From Hirudinaria manillensis (Eukaryota > Annelida > Clitellata > Hirudinida > Hirudinidae): a stretch of DNA of 64,000 nt. The DNA is taken from NCBI GenBank assembly GCA_034509925.1, contig CM067526.1, forward strand, positions 14,691,600 to 14,755,599, written 5' to 3'. The notes under the pieces were generated by a model. It made no database searches. It was not told the DNA's origin and saw only the letters and a program-made list of their open reading frames with translations. Below are positions 13,249-34,957 of this stretch, piece by piece. The position numbers and the translations under genes are program-made. Positions within the stretch are counted from its first letter, which is position 1. Each line of letters begins with the position of its first letter.

Positions 13249-16200
13249 AAATAAAGTGTGGCAAAGTTTGCAATTCATCTCATGCGCAACCCAACTCATG
13301 CTGCTATGCAGGTTTATATGTCTAAACATTTGACATCCATTGCCTCTTAATACACTCTATACACAGCACCATGCTGCTAAATGAAGTACCTCCTTGGTAA
13401 TTTCAGTGCCACACAATTTACCTGCTTGGAACTGTATATCTCTTAAATTAGAAAAGTCCTTGTCTATGTACAGCACTTTGATAAGCTCCTGGGAAAAAAC
13501 AATTTACACACGATGTTAATTGCAAATCGGCTCCGGCATGCAGAAATAACAGCAACCTTTGCAACGTGAAATTTTAATGTCAACATATTGCTTACGTTGC
13601 TGAAGATATTTTTCTTAATAGGAGTGTCGCCGCCACCGTGAGCATTATTATTATTGTTATTAATGCCGTTAAGTCTCCAGAATCGAACGGTGTCGTCGTT
13701 TCCACAAGTCGCAAAACTATTGACGGGCAGAGGGCCAAGGACTCCGATTCCAGGATAGATCTAAAGCACCACGTGTAACGATGACGTTCTAATGTTTGAA
13801 CATATGCCAAAGAATTATCAAACAACCTAGCATTAGTGTATGCGAGTCAATAATTTCTCATAAATCACTTTAATCATTACATTAACCTCTAAATCCCAAA
13901 TATATGACTCACATCTATTCCCCATATGGCACCATTGTGATAGAGGAATGATCGAATTTTTCCAATTTTCTTGATATCTGCAACATCCCAGAGGTACATG
14001 CTGTGGTCGTCGTATACGGAGCACAATCTGTTATTCGCTCGATCGTATCTCACTGCCACCGTGTCTGCATAAATTCGATCCGGTCCGTCGCCCGTTCTAC
14101 GTAACATGGAAAATTATAAATTTTGATAGGATTGACAGATAAAATGAAGGTAATTGAAATGACTAGTGATGCTATGGCCCAAGGTGGTTCATCAGTTATG
14201 ACAAGCTCATTTAACTTCATTAAGAAAGTAACTATTATGATCATTAATATATTAATGGGAACAATGATGCAGCTTGTTGAGAGACAGGGAAGATGATGAA
14301 ATCATCTCATGATGAGAGTTAGTTTGTGATCAATTCGCATAAACTAGCAACACGATTAGACAATTTTTACTTATCATATCGAAATATCAGAAATGAAAGT
14401 GTTAATCCATTAATTATCATTGCCATAAGGTAAACTTATCCTCATATTCAACTTACCCTGCCACATTTAGAGTAACATCAACTCCAAGAGGATGAGGCAA
14501 AGGCAAGGAGGCTATGAAATTCAAAGTAATAGAGCTGAAGATTCTCACTAGACCCCCAGAACATCCAACAAAGATGTACTTGTCACCCATGCTCAGGGCA
14601 TTTGCTTTATTTGTCTAAATTGAGTAATGGATTGTTAAGCAAACGATTGGTCGTGAAAATTATAATAGGTCAAAGTTAATTAATGAACTTTATCATTTTA
14701 CTTATTAACTATACGGAAAATATTAATTTGGCAATGAAAAAAAATGATTTTCCAAAGATTAATCTTGGAAAAGCCCTAAAGTATCTATAATCAGATACTT
14801 GCTAGATGTTACTATTTCCCAATGAGCTCTACTCAATCCAAGAAAATCAATTAAATCAAGACACCTTGAGTGGAACCCATTTCGTGAGCACCCTTTTGTC
14901 ATTGAATTGGCAGAGCATGCCGGCCTCTGCGATTGCAAAGACTCGATCGATGCCGTCCATCTTGTTGCAACAGACTCCGCAGAATGAATTGTTCTGATGC
15001 TCGCCTAAGATGCCGTTGCGGCCCAGGAGGGGCAGCGTTTCAAGCTGGTTCTGGGATCATTTATTCAGATGTAATTGTAACTTTCACAATTTTCTTAAGT
15101 ATTGTAGTATTAAGTTTCACATCAAAGGTCTTATAGATCATCAATATCGTTGCTGTTAATAACCAACCTTATTATTATTTATAAAGTTGATCATTCTAAG
15201 CAATTTCATATCATCACCTTAGACTTGCTTGCATTCAAGTACCAGAATTTAACATGTCTGTTTCCAACAGTAACAAACATGCTCCCATCTTCTGAGAAGG
15301 CGACGTCTAGTACCTTGAGTACAAAATTAAACAAAATTAGACTGAAATAATGATAGAATTACTTTACAAGTTAACACGTGACCAAGTTAGCTGACCTTCG
15401 AAGCGACCTTGTTACTGGCAACCTTTATATTCTTCTTCCAGTTCCAAACATTAACGACCATATCATGATGATATCCCACTGAGACAATGTATTTGAGATT
15501 TGGAGAGAATGCCTACCAAAACAATTGTTCTTCAAATTTAAAATCGTCTATCAAATCATACCTTATTCAATAAAATAAGAAATAGTCTGAAATGACTTAC
15601 TACACATCTTATACCAAACTTGTGTCCCTCAAACTCTGCCACTTGGGTCATCTCTTCCAAGTCCCAAACTCTCACTGCTGGCTGGTGACCGCTCTATTTG
15701 CAAGTGTAGTAGCAACTGTCACCACCCATCTCTCCGATCATCACAAGAATCATTTAAACCAACCTCTCCTGTGGCTAGGAACCTTCCATCACCAGAGTAG
15801 GCCAGACAACTAAGTGGCTTTTTGGAGCTGTTGAACAGGTGGCACTGCTTGTTCTTCTTGGAATTGTATATCACAGTCACACAGCTAATTGGAAAAATAT
15901 TAAAATAACTTTTTCAGTAAGCATACTGACAACCAAATGCTCTTTACTTAAAAGGAGTCATTAGATTATTTAAAATAACTTATAAATCAAAATAATAACT
16001 AAAGAATTATCAGGTTAAATTAATATTATTTTTGCAATACTTGACATGACAAAATATGTATAAATACCCTGAGAAATATGCCACATTGCCAGTGTTTCCA
16101 TCCAATGACAAACCTGAGTTTGAACTCACAGAAAGTCCTAGAACAGCTTCCAATTTTATCTACAATAAACATTAATTTTGGACATTTGAAGATGACAAAA

Positions 16201-18566
16201 TCGTTAATTAAAGACACCAAGATTGAAGACGGATTAATCTTTCAACTAGCTTTCCTAAAGTTTCTCAGAGCTCAGTTCAAGGGCAGATGGATGAGTTAAT
16301 TGCTAGGCAAATGAATGAATCAAGGAATTTTCATACTCTCAAACAAGCAAATCAGTAAGTACATTGAAGCACCTGCATAAACTAAAGGCAAATAATGATG
16401 AAAGGAAATATTCTGTAAATTGATGAACAAACTTAAATCAAACTATCTTAGAAAGAAAATGGAAGCAAAATCAAGGTAAACTGGGTTAGAGAGAGCAACT
16501 TTGATCAAAGCATTAAATTTTGAGCTAATTAAATGATGATGTGATTTATGAATGAACGAGTGTCCAACTGTTTCTTTGTACTCTGAAAGAATACAGAAGC
16601 AATTTCAGGAGGCCTTTGAATAATTATTTTAAGTTTAAATGTCAGACATAAGTTGGTTTCTGAGCATGAAATAAATATTACCAAAGAATACCATTTGAAC
16701 AAAGGTTATTTGTTCATATGCACATCTTCTAAGTAATAAAGCAAATCTAGGCACTACCTCCTAATTACAAACCCTATATATAATATCTCTAAGTACTGTT
16801 AGTATTTTAATTAGGACCAGTTACATCATTACAATTAAATTATTATTTATCCATCATTATTTAATATAATCAAAAACATAAAATCAATTGAACAAAAATT
16901 AGTTAAGGGTGTGAAGATTTTCAATCTGATTAGTTTAGATTTGCTAATTCATTCAGAATTAAAACCCATAAAACACTCAGCTTCATGAATATCATGCTAT
17001 CACAATCATTCAATTTTGACATATCTGAATCATTAAATAGTCAAAACAAGGGCACTGTCAAATTTACTTTAGGGGTTGCAATATTATGCAACAAAAATGG
17101 TTATTTTCTATTGTTGGCTCATTATTAATAGCTTAGGCACTGACTGACAAAATGTAGGAAAGGAGAATTATGCAAGAATGAATATACCATCAAAAGTTTT
17201 AAATTGGTACCAATTAACATTCGAAGATTTATGACTTGGAACTTAAGGCTTGTGAAAATTAGGGAAGGCATTTACTGAAGATTTTCTGCTGCAGCAATGA
17301 TTGGCGTTAGTGATATCTTAGTAAAAGTGGAGCACCATTATCAAAGAAATAATAAATATAGTTGTCATTTACTGTGGGCAGGGTTCATTCTATGGAACTC
17401 AGTCATGTCCACATGAGTGAAGTAGTTTCAATGACATTATTATCATTATCGACTAAATCATAGGTAAGTTTTAATGAGTCCACAATCCTAAAAAGCAACT
17501 AACAGGTCTTTGTTTATGGCAGTGACAGCCCTGAGGCACAGTCATCATTGACACTTTTCATTAATACATCCATTAAAGATCCCATTATATATTTATAATA
17601 ATTGGATTAAATTGGACTAGCTAATTATACAGGCAATGGTAAAAAAGGTGACTATAACATAAGTAAACCATTCCATAAAAAGGGTATGATGATTTAAAAT
17701 GGCATTACTAGTGAGGATTAAAGAGTCACTTGTGATAAACGTGCCTATGGAAAGTAACATTAGCTTTAATTACAAAACAAAGAATACATAACAATGCAAA
17801 GAGCATTATGAAAAATTGAGACAAACCTCCATTTGTATTAATAATAAAGGTAAACATCATTTAAATTAGATACTCGTAACACCACTGATTATCACATTGC
17901 TATTTTAGTCTTTAATCTTATTTACCATACTTACCATCATCCAATTGGCTCATTCATTTTCTCTAGTTAGCTTAGACTCTTATACTTGTCTAAAAGAATG
18001 CCACACCCAGGGTGACCACAAAAATTTTAATGTGCAAATGTCGAGATGATGGCTGCACTAGCATCAAATAAATTTGCTAATGAACTGCCAAACTTGTGGT
18101 TTTGGATATCTTAACTTCCTACCATTAATTAGAAATCCTTCTATTGTCTTAGATTATACAAAAAGTAATATTTCATGAATTTACTAAAAATTAGTTACAA
18201 AAAATGTACTATGTAAGTACTGTAGGTGAAAAAATCAATGAATGAAACAAATGAAATTCATGTAAGTTAGCTAGCTGCATACTAAAAGGAATAATGTGCA
18301 ACGCACAAAATCTTGCAATGCATCTTGTTCAAAATCCTACCACAAATTATATTATGAGAAATGCTATATAAATGATCTGTAAGTAATGAACTAAGACTAA
18401 GAAAGAAGCTTATCTCAGACCCAAACTAATTTTGGATTGTGAAAGGTGAAGCAAAGATACCCACTCTCTCATTCAATGGCACAAATTTCTTCTTCTGCTT
18501 CCTCCTGAGGTTTGGAGACTTCAGAATTTTAAACTTTGGTTGTTCTTTTGCTATATCACCAATCAT
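4948..18566 (-). CDS. WDR62 / MAPKBP1 family WD40 scaffold protein
   Basis: Family members bind JNK-pathway kinases and, for WDR62, act at spindle poles and centrosomes. I followed about 30 exons on the minus strand: 18566-18461, 16159-16068 ([15 protein letters not shown]), 15884-15764, ~15697-15603, ~15513-15399, ~15313-15222, ~15050-14867, ~14617-14458, ~14100-13914, ~13759-13605, ~13490-13421, ~13020-12888, ~12777-12688, ~12190-11995 ([20 protein letters not shown]), ~11672-11552 ([17 protein letters not shown]), ~11475-11219, ~10962-10862, ~10720-10588 ([14 protein letters not shown]), ~10306-10149, ~9962-9931, ~9811-9551 (acidic), ~9460-9407, ~9293-9216, ~9050-8790 (FEMTLKR, SLSAKYF), ~8465-8386, ~7560-7340, ~6970-5540 (long disordered exon with [12 protein letters not shown]), ~5288-5222 and ~5134-4948 (C-terminal helices). 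Two WD40 propellers precede a low-complexity tail and a C-terminal helical oligomerisation-like segment, as in the family. WDR62 versus MAPKBP1 cannot be decided. Internal exon ends are approximate. Confidence 0.92.
8594..8628. repeat. (TTA)n microsatellite in an intron of the WDR62-like gene
   Basis: A run of TTA triplets (TTATTATTA...) with one interruption near its right end. It lies between the exons near 8790-9050 and 8386-8465. Confidence 0.85.
8834..8866. repeat. Coding asparagine microsatellite in the WDR62-like gene
   Basis: GTTGTTGTTATTATTATT... on the plus strand, encoding a run of nine Asn residues (after NNNDGD) on the minus strand, within the exon at about 9050-8790. It is a likely site of length polymorphism. 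Confidence 0.8.
13169..13254. repeat. (TAAA)n microsatellite
   Basis: About 20 tandem AAAT/TAAA tetramers with two one-base-short interruptions, in an intron of the WDR62-like gene. Confidence 0.95.
16160..18460. other. First coding intron of the WDR62-like gene (2.3 kb)
   Basis: AT-rich, repeat-poor intron between the proposed first coding exon and the exon starting the WD40 region. It is the longest intron of this gene. No mobile element was recognised. A small exon may hide here, because the flanking phases do not match (see findings). Confidence 0.55.
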
Positions 18567-20054
18567 CGTTTTGTGATGATCAACATGCCTGAATGTTTAC
18601 TTTAAATGTCAAATATAGAAAGATTTAAATTCGACTAGTTCATAATTATTTATGATCTCTACAAATAAAATACACTATAGCTCCAATTCACTAGAACTAC
18701 ATAAATATTTATTTTCTTTCAATGTTCACGCTAAAATAATTTATGGTAGTAAACCTCTGAACTTGAACTTTCTGAACGTAAGCGAAAAAGTCTCCACAGA
18801 AATTCTCCTAGCCGCTACAGAATAAGTCCGAAAATTGTCCTAGAATTTAGTCAGAGATTTCTCAGAAAAACTTGATAAAAACGAGATATTAAGGGATTTA
18901 GTTAGTGGCTTGAAACATCGGAACACAAAACCTATAAGGCATTCGTCGCAAGCAAAACACAGGTCAAAAACTTCCGAGCATAAATTCAGGTTAAAAAGCA
19001 GGCGCCAAGATGTTGTTATTTTTCATGAATAGTATATGTAAAACTTTTAAATCTTTAGTCGCCAATATATATATAAAACTTACATTAGTTATATTAAAAA
19101 GTTGCTCAGACAGCTTTGTTAAGTGTTGATGAAAAATCTCAAGGCGATTCTAAAAGTTACTAAAGGACCTTTTTAAAGAGAGTCTTATCTCTCCGACCGA
19201 GTCATCATCCAATTTAAAATGCTTAGTTCGAGTGAAAGTATTTCCACGAGAATCGTAATAACCTGGAACCTAGAACAAAGGGATCCAAAGCAATAACAAC
19301 AAGAATAAAGAGTAATAAAGAATTAGTTTCGCAAATTGGCGAGGAAAGCACTGGAAAATTAAAGGGCTCCTGACCTATGACTCAGCGAAGGAACGAAGCC
19401 TGTCACTCAGTCCACTCGAAACATTAGTTTTCATATCCACTCTAACGATCATTAGAGGATCATTCAGAATTAGTCAGACTTTATCCAATGCATTTCAGAT
19501 ATCACATCTTTTCGTTCGTAATATAGCTTAACACACTGCATAATCTAATTGAGCAATATTGTCCTCTTTAGAAGTAATAAGATTGAAGCCCCAAAAAGTT
19601 CGATATTCGAAATTGACACTTGAGCAGATACCGACAATCACTCTAAAGCTGAATCAAAGCCCTTTTATGGATGACCCTCCTAACATTGGTACTTGGCATA
19701 ACGCAATCGACAAACATTCAAATCAATTTTATTCCACTCAAACTATTTATTTTTATAAAATCAAGTGGACTACCACGTGAACCATCACCTTTTGCAAAGA
19801 ACCATATCCTGCATTCATTAGTAATAGACATTTTTGAATATTGCATAAACATAAACCCAATGATTGAACTCCAAGATTCTGTTAACAGTGTATAATTACA
19901 ACAAGATTAGGCACAAAATTACAAACACCAGCTAATGTTTTGGGTTATTAGAGATCATAAATTATTCACAATGCTCAGCAGCATTACAACATTAACTCAT
20001 GTTTTATCAACTGCATTAAAATACTCCAACTGAATCAACAAAATTAGCTTGATA
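18567..20054. other. Intergenic spacer / 5' region of the WDR62-like gene
   Basis: It lies between the WDR62-like start and the TTC39-like stop; both genes read leftward. It should hold the WDR62 promoter and untranslated exon(s). A splice-acceptor-like TTCAG sits about 20 bp upstream of the proposed ATG. No supported gene or repeat. Confidence 0.5.
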
Positions 20055-28973
<8,919 letters not shown>

Positions 28974-30299
28974 ATCAAATTAACAACAGAAACAGACCAG
29001 GTTGTTATCAGAGATTTCCGCTGAAAAGCACAAATAGTCAATCCTGTGACTGATTAATGTTGAAATATTATTAAAATGTTGTTATTAACAATCAGAATTA
29101 CTTTCAAGTATTAATCAACTTTGCTGTTTTGGATTTGTTAGATAGAAGAAACTCATATTTCACATTAAATTTGTAAAAAAGAAGGCTAAATTACCAAACT
29201 AAAGACTCAAAATTTTTTTAAAGTCAAAAAGTTAATGCAAAAGTATCCTATTGTATAGGTGATTGATAAATTATCAAAATAAATCATCTTTATCGTTATT
29301 CCATATGATACACTTTTGTTCCCCAAAAAGACTCACCTCAAACCATTCAGGAGCACAAACAAAACCGTTAACTGTAAACGATGTTATTCGGAGCCATGCT
29401 GTCATTGGTAGAATTGTCGATTTAGCAGGTAAACCTGCTTGCACAACGTTTCACTTTTGTGACATTTTGATTTTCTGAATTACATAAAGAGTTTATATAA
29501 TTTATATTCTACTTCGTAGTTATAGTAGATAATACATTCTCTGATTGGTATGAAAAGTTTGTATTTAATAGAGTTCAATAACATAAAAATAACTAAATAA
29601 CAGAGTAAATATTTAATAGACTATTACACTATATAATGCAATAAAGGTCACAATGAAACCATTCCATTTTTAGAATCTATTACAGAATAAAGCAAAAATA
29701 AATATTTTTGTATTATTGTATCGTCAACCAAAACAAAATCATTAATTAAAAAACAAATTCCCAGGTTAAGACAGTAAAGATCCAACATGGACTAACGCTA
29801 TTTGATCTTTGGTTTGAATGATTTTGTTGCTGCCGGTCTTTGGGAGTAAATTTTTAAAGTAAGGCGGTTGCTTTGCGATTTGTTTTATTAATTTTCAACA
29901 TCTACACATATGTCAAATATTTTATTCTAATTTTCGTCGATTGTCAACCTATATCTTTAAGTTTTGATCTGTCTTGCAATTTTTGCCTGGGTACTTTCCT
30001 TGCCAGGGCTTACTCCAGAAGAAGGAATGTTTTCTACGTTTCAATATTACGTTAATTTTTAACCTTTACCTCTAAACATTTTGGGAGTACGTGATTAATA
30101 ATTATTCCACGAATTACTTGTTGGTGCTGATAAGAAACGTTTTGGTTCTTATTGATTGTTGTCTGGCGACACTTTTAAGAATGAGTGTCAAGTATAATTG
30201 CGTACTTGTAATATTTTCTTTAATCTAACGCCCTAATAACTTTGTTATCGAATATATCAGTCGATAAAAGAAGCAACAAAGTTGAGGTGTCAAAAGACT
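28974..30299. promoter_or_regulatory. Divergent intergenic region between the TTC39-like gene and SINHCAF
   Basis: The two genes diverge from this 1.3 kb segment, so both promoters must lie in it. It is AT-rich with no TATA box that I would defend and no recognised repeat. Short ORFs here look like chance. Confidence 0.45.
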
Positions 30300-33260
30300 A
30301 TGAAAAGACAGGAGCACAAATCTGCTAAGGGCTGCTGCATTTGTAGATGCAAGTCATCAACATCAAGATTTGCCAAAAGTGACATCTGGGAAAAGTTTTT
30401 CGGAAAATGTTTCCTTTTGAGAGAAGGAGAAAGAAAAGGAGATATGTGCAATGCTTGTGTTCTTGTGGTTAAAAGATTCTCGAGGGAGGCCAAGGAATCA
30501 TCATATGAATGGGTTGATAGAATTTATTTGATTCCTAAATGTCAATATTATGTTAATTTCTTTTCTTTTGCCTTTCAAATGGCTGAAGTGACTTCATTAG
30601 TTTTACTTAAGCGATAAACCTTTTTTTCTATGAATTGTAGATATTCTTAAAACCAATTTAAAATAATTGCTATCAGGTAGTGGACAGTAGGAGGGGTCCA
30701 GGCAGCAAGAATATGATGAAGATCAAGAAGTTAAGGAAGATGCAAAGAGAGAATGAGAACCCCCGTGAGTTTATGACAATTATATGTTTTTGTGAATGTC
30801 AATAACCCTGATAATAATTTTTGTTTTATTACAATGTATATTCCTTTCCTAAAGTCACTGTAGATTCTTTAATAATTTAACATTTGAAGTATGCTCAAAG
30901 AGCTAAAAGGTTACAAAGTATCAACTTTATCTCAATTTTACAAGTTTTTTACTCTAAAGATTGTTTATCAAAAATGACTGATTTTGAAGTCATGCGCCTT
31001 TTGTACAAAGTGTTTATTTGCTTGTAACTGTTTTGTATCCAGACGAGAGCTCAAGACGTTCATGACAGCCCCGATTAGCCATTAGCAACACCGAATTCAG
31101 ATAATCGCCCTTTAGATAATCCTATTTTTGTTGCGCCACGACTTCAGCGTCTTAGCGGTCTAAATGATCCGTGGCGAGACTTTGTTGCGGTCTTCGTTAA
31201 AATAAAAATGTTGCATGCCGCAAAAGGATTTCGAAGAAACTAATTATTCCTTTCGAGATTCGGGTTTCCACTAGAAGGGAATGCAAAGTCCGAGAAGCGC
31301 CGATTTTTTCATCGCTCGCAGCTTATCTTTTGACCGGATGCGCGGTCAAATCCTCTGGCATTTATTAATTGATAACTTTACAAATGCATTACCAGCAAAT
31401 CCATCATTTTGGATTCACACATTTTGTTTAGTAGGGTTTGCTCAATAAAATCATTAAAAAGGAGCAAACTTTGGAACGTTCATTTAAACATTTTTTACTC
31501 ATTTCTAATAAGAAAGAAATTTAGTGCATTTGGTGTTGTCAAATAAAGGGGTTTTTTCAGTTTTTATCAATATTGCTGTTATTTTATAAAATTTCTTTAT
31601 TTTGGCAAAGTGTGGTTCGATCTTAGGTATTTGGAAAATCAGGGAATTTTATTTGATTAAATCTTGAATTTGCTGTTTACATAATCAAAATTCTTTAATA
31701 TATTTATTATATTATTTACAATGGCTTACAATTTTGTTATAATTGCAGTCGAAAAGTTACTCGCAGAACTGCCGATAAAGGTGAGCCGCTCATTTTTTTA
31801 TATTCGTTTAGAGAGTACACGTATTCGGCATGAATTCCAAAAGTCGATAACGTGTAATAAGGAATGATGGCTGCTTATGTGCAAAGCCAAATCACCGGTG
31901 GAAACCTTAACCTTGAAAAGTCACAAACTGATGAAATTTGCTTTCAGTGACTTTTGCCTGTGACATCTCTGAGTACTCAGTATGTTGCAGTAATCATTGT
32001 TGGGAGTATTGAGATAAATAAATAAGATTGTTGTCTATTAAAAATGGAAATACAAATATGGAATGAGTAGAATTAGCCAGAATCTTTGTAAAGTTGTCTG
32101 CCTCCAAAATTGTTTGTTCATGTTGGATGGCAGTTGATACCTTAAATTGTAAATAAATTATAGAAGAAAGCACCCAGAAAACAATCAAAGAGCCAGATTC
32201 GAAAGAGAGGTAAAATTGTGTACGTGAATTTTGAATTTATATACAACGATAGTCTTCTTTCCAGACTCTCTTCCAAAAAGTTTCCTATTGTCTGATGATG
32301 ATGACAACTCCACTTCAAGAAGTCAAGAGGAGTTGGATGAAATGTGGAACAAGAGCTTCAGGAGGGAGTTACCAGTGCCTTCCCAGTATGGGAATGATCT
32401 CACTGGGTTTGTTGTGTTGTTTGTGATTTTCATATTATTTCTAATAATACAGTGGTGCATTTTTTCTTGTAGTGGTTATTGTTGTTATTGATGACATTTA
32501 CTCGTTCTTGTCATTAATAAGCCAAGTAGCTTAGATTTCCAATGATCTAGTTCATTTTTTGATTACTTTGACCTGCAATAGAATTATTTAGTAATTGTGT
32601 TTCAAGAAAGTGTTCAACAATAGGTTGCTGACTTCTTCAAGGATACTCTTGGCAATGCATGCTAGGTTGCAAATGTTATTCATACTTTTGTGTCAACTCT
32701 GATTGCATGGTTTTCTCAACACCTCAGACTGCATAATAATGTATATTCTTAGAAAAAAAACATTTCTGATGCTTATGTAGAGATGAAATATATTTAGCCT
32801 TCTTACCGTCACTTTAGGGATGCAATGGTTTGAGATAACTGGTATGCCAATGTCTTTTATATAGAGGATTTGGAGAATGTGAAATAAATGAGTAAAAACC
32901 ATTGTCACCTGTGATGGCAGCTTGTTCTTGCTGCATAAAATATTGTTTGTATTTGTACCTATTAATCAATGCTATTGAAGTATGTTAAATCAAAATTATT
33001 TTCCATACTCTTTCAGTTATGAGATGTGCTGTGGCATAATGCTCTATTCCTCGAAGGCCCGGACGGCCTTCTGCCTCAAGAAGTCCTACAAAATTTGTCC
33101 GATGCATCTACAACTGTCGAGGGAGAAACTACTTCATTCCAAAAACTCGTCGACCGTCACTTCGACGTGTTCCGAGGTTTCGGAGGATTCTTGCGACGCC
33201 CTTTCCGGAGGATCGCCCGAAACCCTTTCTTCCGCGGAAGTCGAGTCGCTGGGCAACTGA
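30300..33260 (+). CDS. SINHCAF: SIN3-HDAC complex-associated factor (FAM60A/SINHCAF)
   Basis: SINHCAF is a small nuclear subunit of SIN3-HDAC corepressor complexes. Four exons with consistent phases: 30300-30512, 30677-30764, about 32265-32406, and 33017-33260. The N-terminal zinc-binding family motif is clear: GCCICRCKSSTSRF, then KCFLLREGERKGDMCNACVLVVKRF, supplying CxxC pairs. Exon 2 gives VVDSRRGPGS followed by a lysine-rich tract, as in vertebrate SINHCAF (VVDARxGPS). Exon 3 is an acidic/serine linker. Exon 4 begins with the conserved MCCGIM motif and a CP-containing segment, then a serine-rich tail. The start is the ATG at 30300, just before the zinc motif. Vertebrate proteins have a few more residues there. 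The product is about 228 aa, the usual size. Confidence 0.93.
30765..32264. other. Intron 2 of SINHCAF (1.5 kb)
   Basis: Mostly AT-rich. A GC-richer patch (about 31040-31330) stands out but has no ORF or recognised motif. No element identified. Confidence 0.5.
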
Positions 33261-34957
33261 CGGTCGCGCGGATCGGGGTTTTATTTATTTATTCGGATGC
33301 ATCGATTCTCGATCGGTGAATAAGAATAACATGTTATGAAGCTCCTCCAGGCGCAACGGTATAATGATAGGATAATTGCTTATTTTTTCTTAGGATGGCT
33401 GTTGCTATGTGTGAATGTATTTATTTTGGATGCATGGGTGGTGAGCCATAGACAAATTTTTTTTCTTGCAGAGTAGGAAAATCTTTGTGAAACTGTTGTT
33501 TTGAGAATTTTTGCTTGCTATCTTGAATGTCAGAATTAGGAAAATTTTTAAATGTTTGTCTTTTCATTGGCTGGATGCTATCGATACAAGCACCTCTGAC
33601 TTGAAAGACACAATAGCAAGAGTAATTTTTTGGCAAGCTACCTACAAACTTCGATCATTTGTACGACTCGTTTAAACGTTCTTAGCTATTTGGTAAAGTG
33701 GGTTATCAAATGTAATTAATTCTTGTGGGGTGTCTTATGGTTGCCCATCCGAGCGGCCTATAGATTCTGGTAGAAAAATGGTTTGGTTGTCTGGTGAATG
33801 TGGTCGTTAAGATTGCTAAATTTGGTGTTATTTATATCTAATTCAACCATTTCTCTGTGCTCATGTGATCAAACGAATTTGGATTATTGTTCCGATTAGT
33901 GCTTGTAATGCATTATCTTTGTGATTTTGTCTTTGTTGTTTCTCGAACGACTTTGTGTAAATGTGTAAATCCTCACAAATAATTTCCTGAATGCAATAAC
34001 TTATTTGCAGGACTGTTGCAATGTAGTTAAGATTTAAATATTTCCTTTTATCAGGGCACTCAATCTGCCTAAATGTTATTATAAAGAGCAGTTTTTTTAT
34101 TTACTACAAGCAAACTGGTTAGGTATCCATTTAAATGTAATTTTTATTTAACTATTATTTTATATAACTTTATTATTTTAATAAATAATCGTTTGTATGT
34201 ATTTTTATTTTGCTCAGTTTGATTAATTCTGCATGTGTTTTAAATGTCTTCCTCAATTTGCACCATTAATTTGATTTCTTCATTCATTTGGCTAATATTT
34301 GCATTTACATTTAAATTTTTCACGGGCTTAGCCTCCCCTTAACTGACTTTGGCCTAAAGCTCGTTGCAGGGCGACGGCATATTATCCGCATTTATCCTGC
34401 GTACCTCTAGGGAAATGCCCTTCAAATATCTTCCAAACCATGTAATCTATGTGTTTGTTCTTAGGATCGCATTTTTCAATTCATTTCTTCATCCCTGTTT
34501 CGAATTCATATTCTCTCATTAAAGATGTCTAGATTTCTGCGATATTACTCATCTTTTTTTAGTTTGTTGCACTCGTGTTTTCTTTGCGCTTCGTTTTTGG
34601 CAACTTCCGAATGTTGGATTCAAACTGAAGTGACCTATATTCTGTTTCATCTTTTGAATACTTTGCTTTGGGTGAGCCAACAGAGGATGATGTAATTACA
34701 TTCAAACTGATTGAGAGCTATGCTCCAAAAGGGCATCATCAGAATGACTGGAGTCATCATTCTTACACCTAGTTATTTGCAGCCGTTTATTAAGAGTTGG
34801 ATTGTAAATCGCGTGTTTTTTTGTCCCTAACCCTGCCTAAGGAGTTTGGACAGGCTTATAAAAAATGCTCAGTAGCATTCGTTTCTGATTCAAAAAACGT
34901 TTTAAATTTGCTTCGAACAATTTATTTAGCGTGAGACTCGCGTCTCTATTCCTCGGC
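33261..34957. other. Intergenic spacer between convergent SINHCAF and transporter genes
   Basis: About 1.7 kb of AT- and T-rich sequence with only chance-length ORFs. It should contain both 3' UTRs. No repeats or RNA genes were recognised. Confidence 0.55.

Noticed and set aside
29263..29478. Plus-strand 71-codon ORF in the divergent promoter region
   Set aside because: No family resemblance, no supporting splice context, chance length for this base composition.
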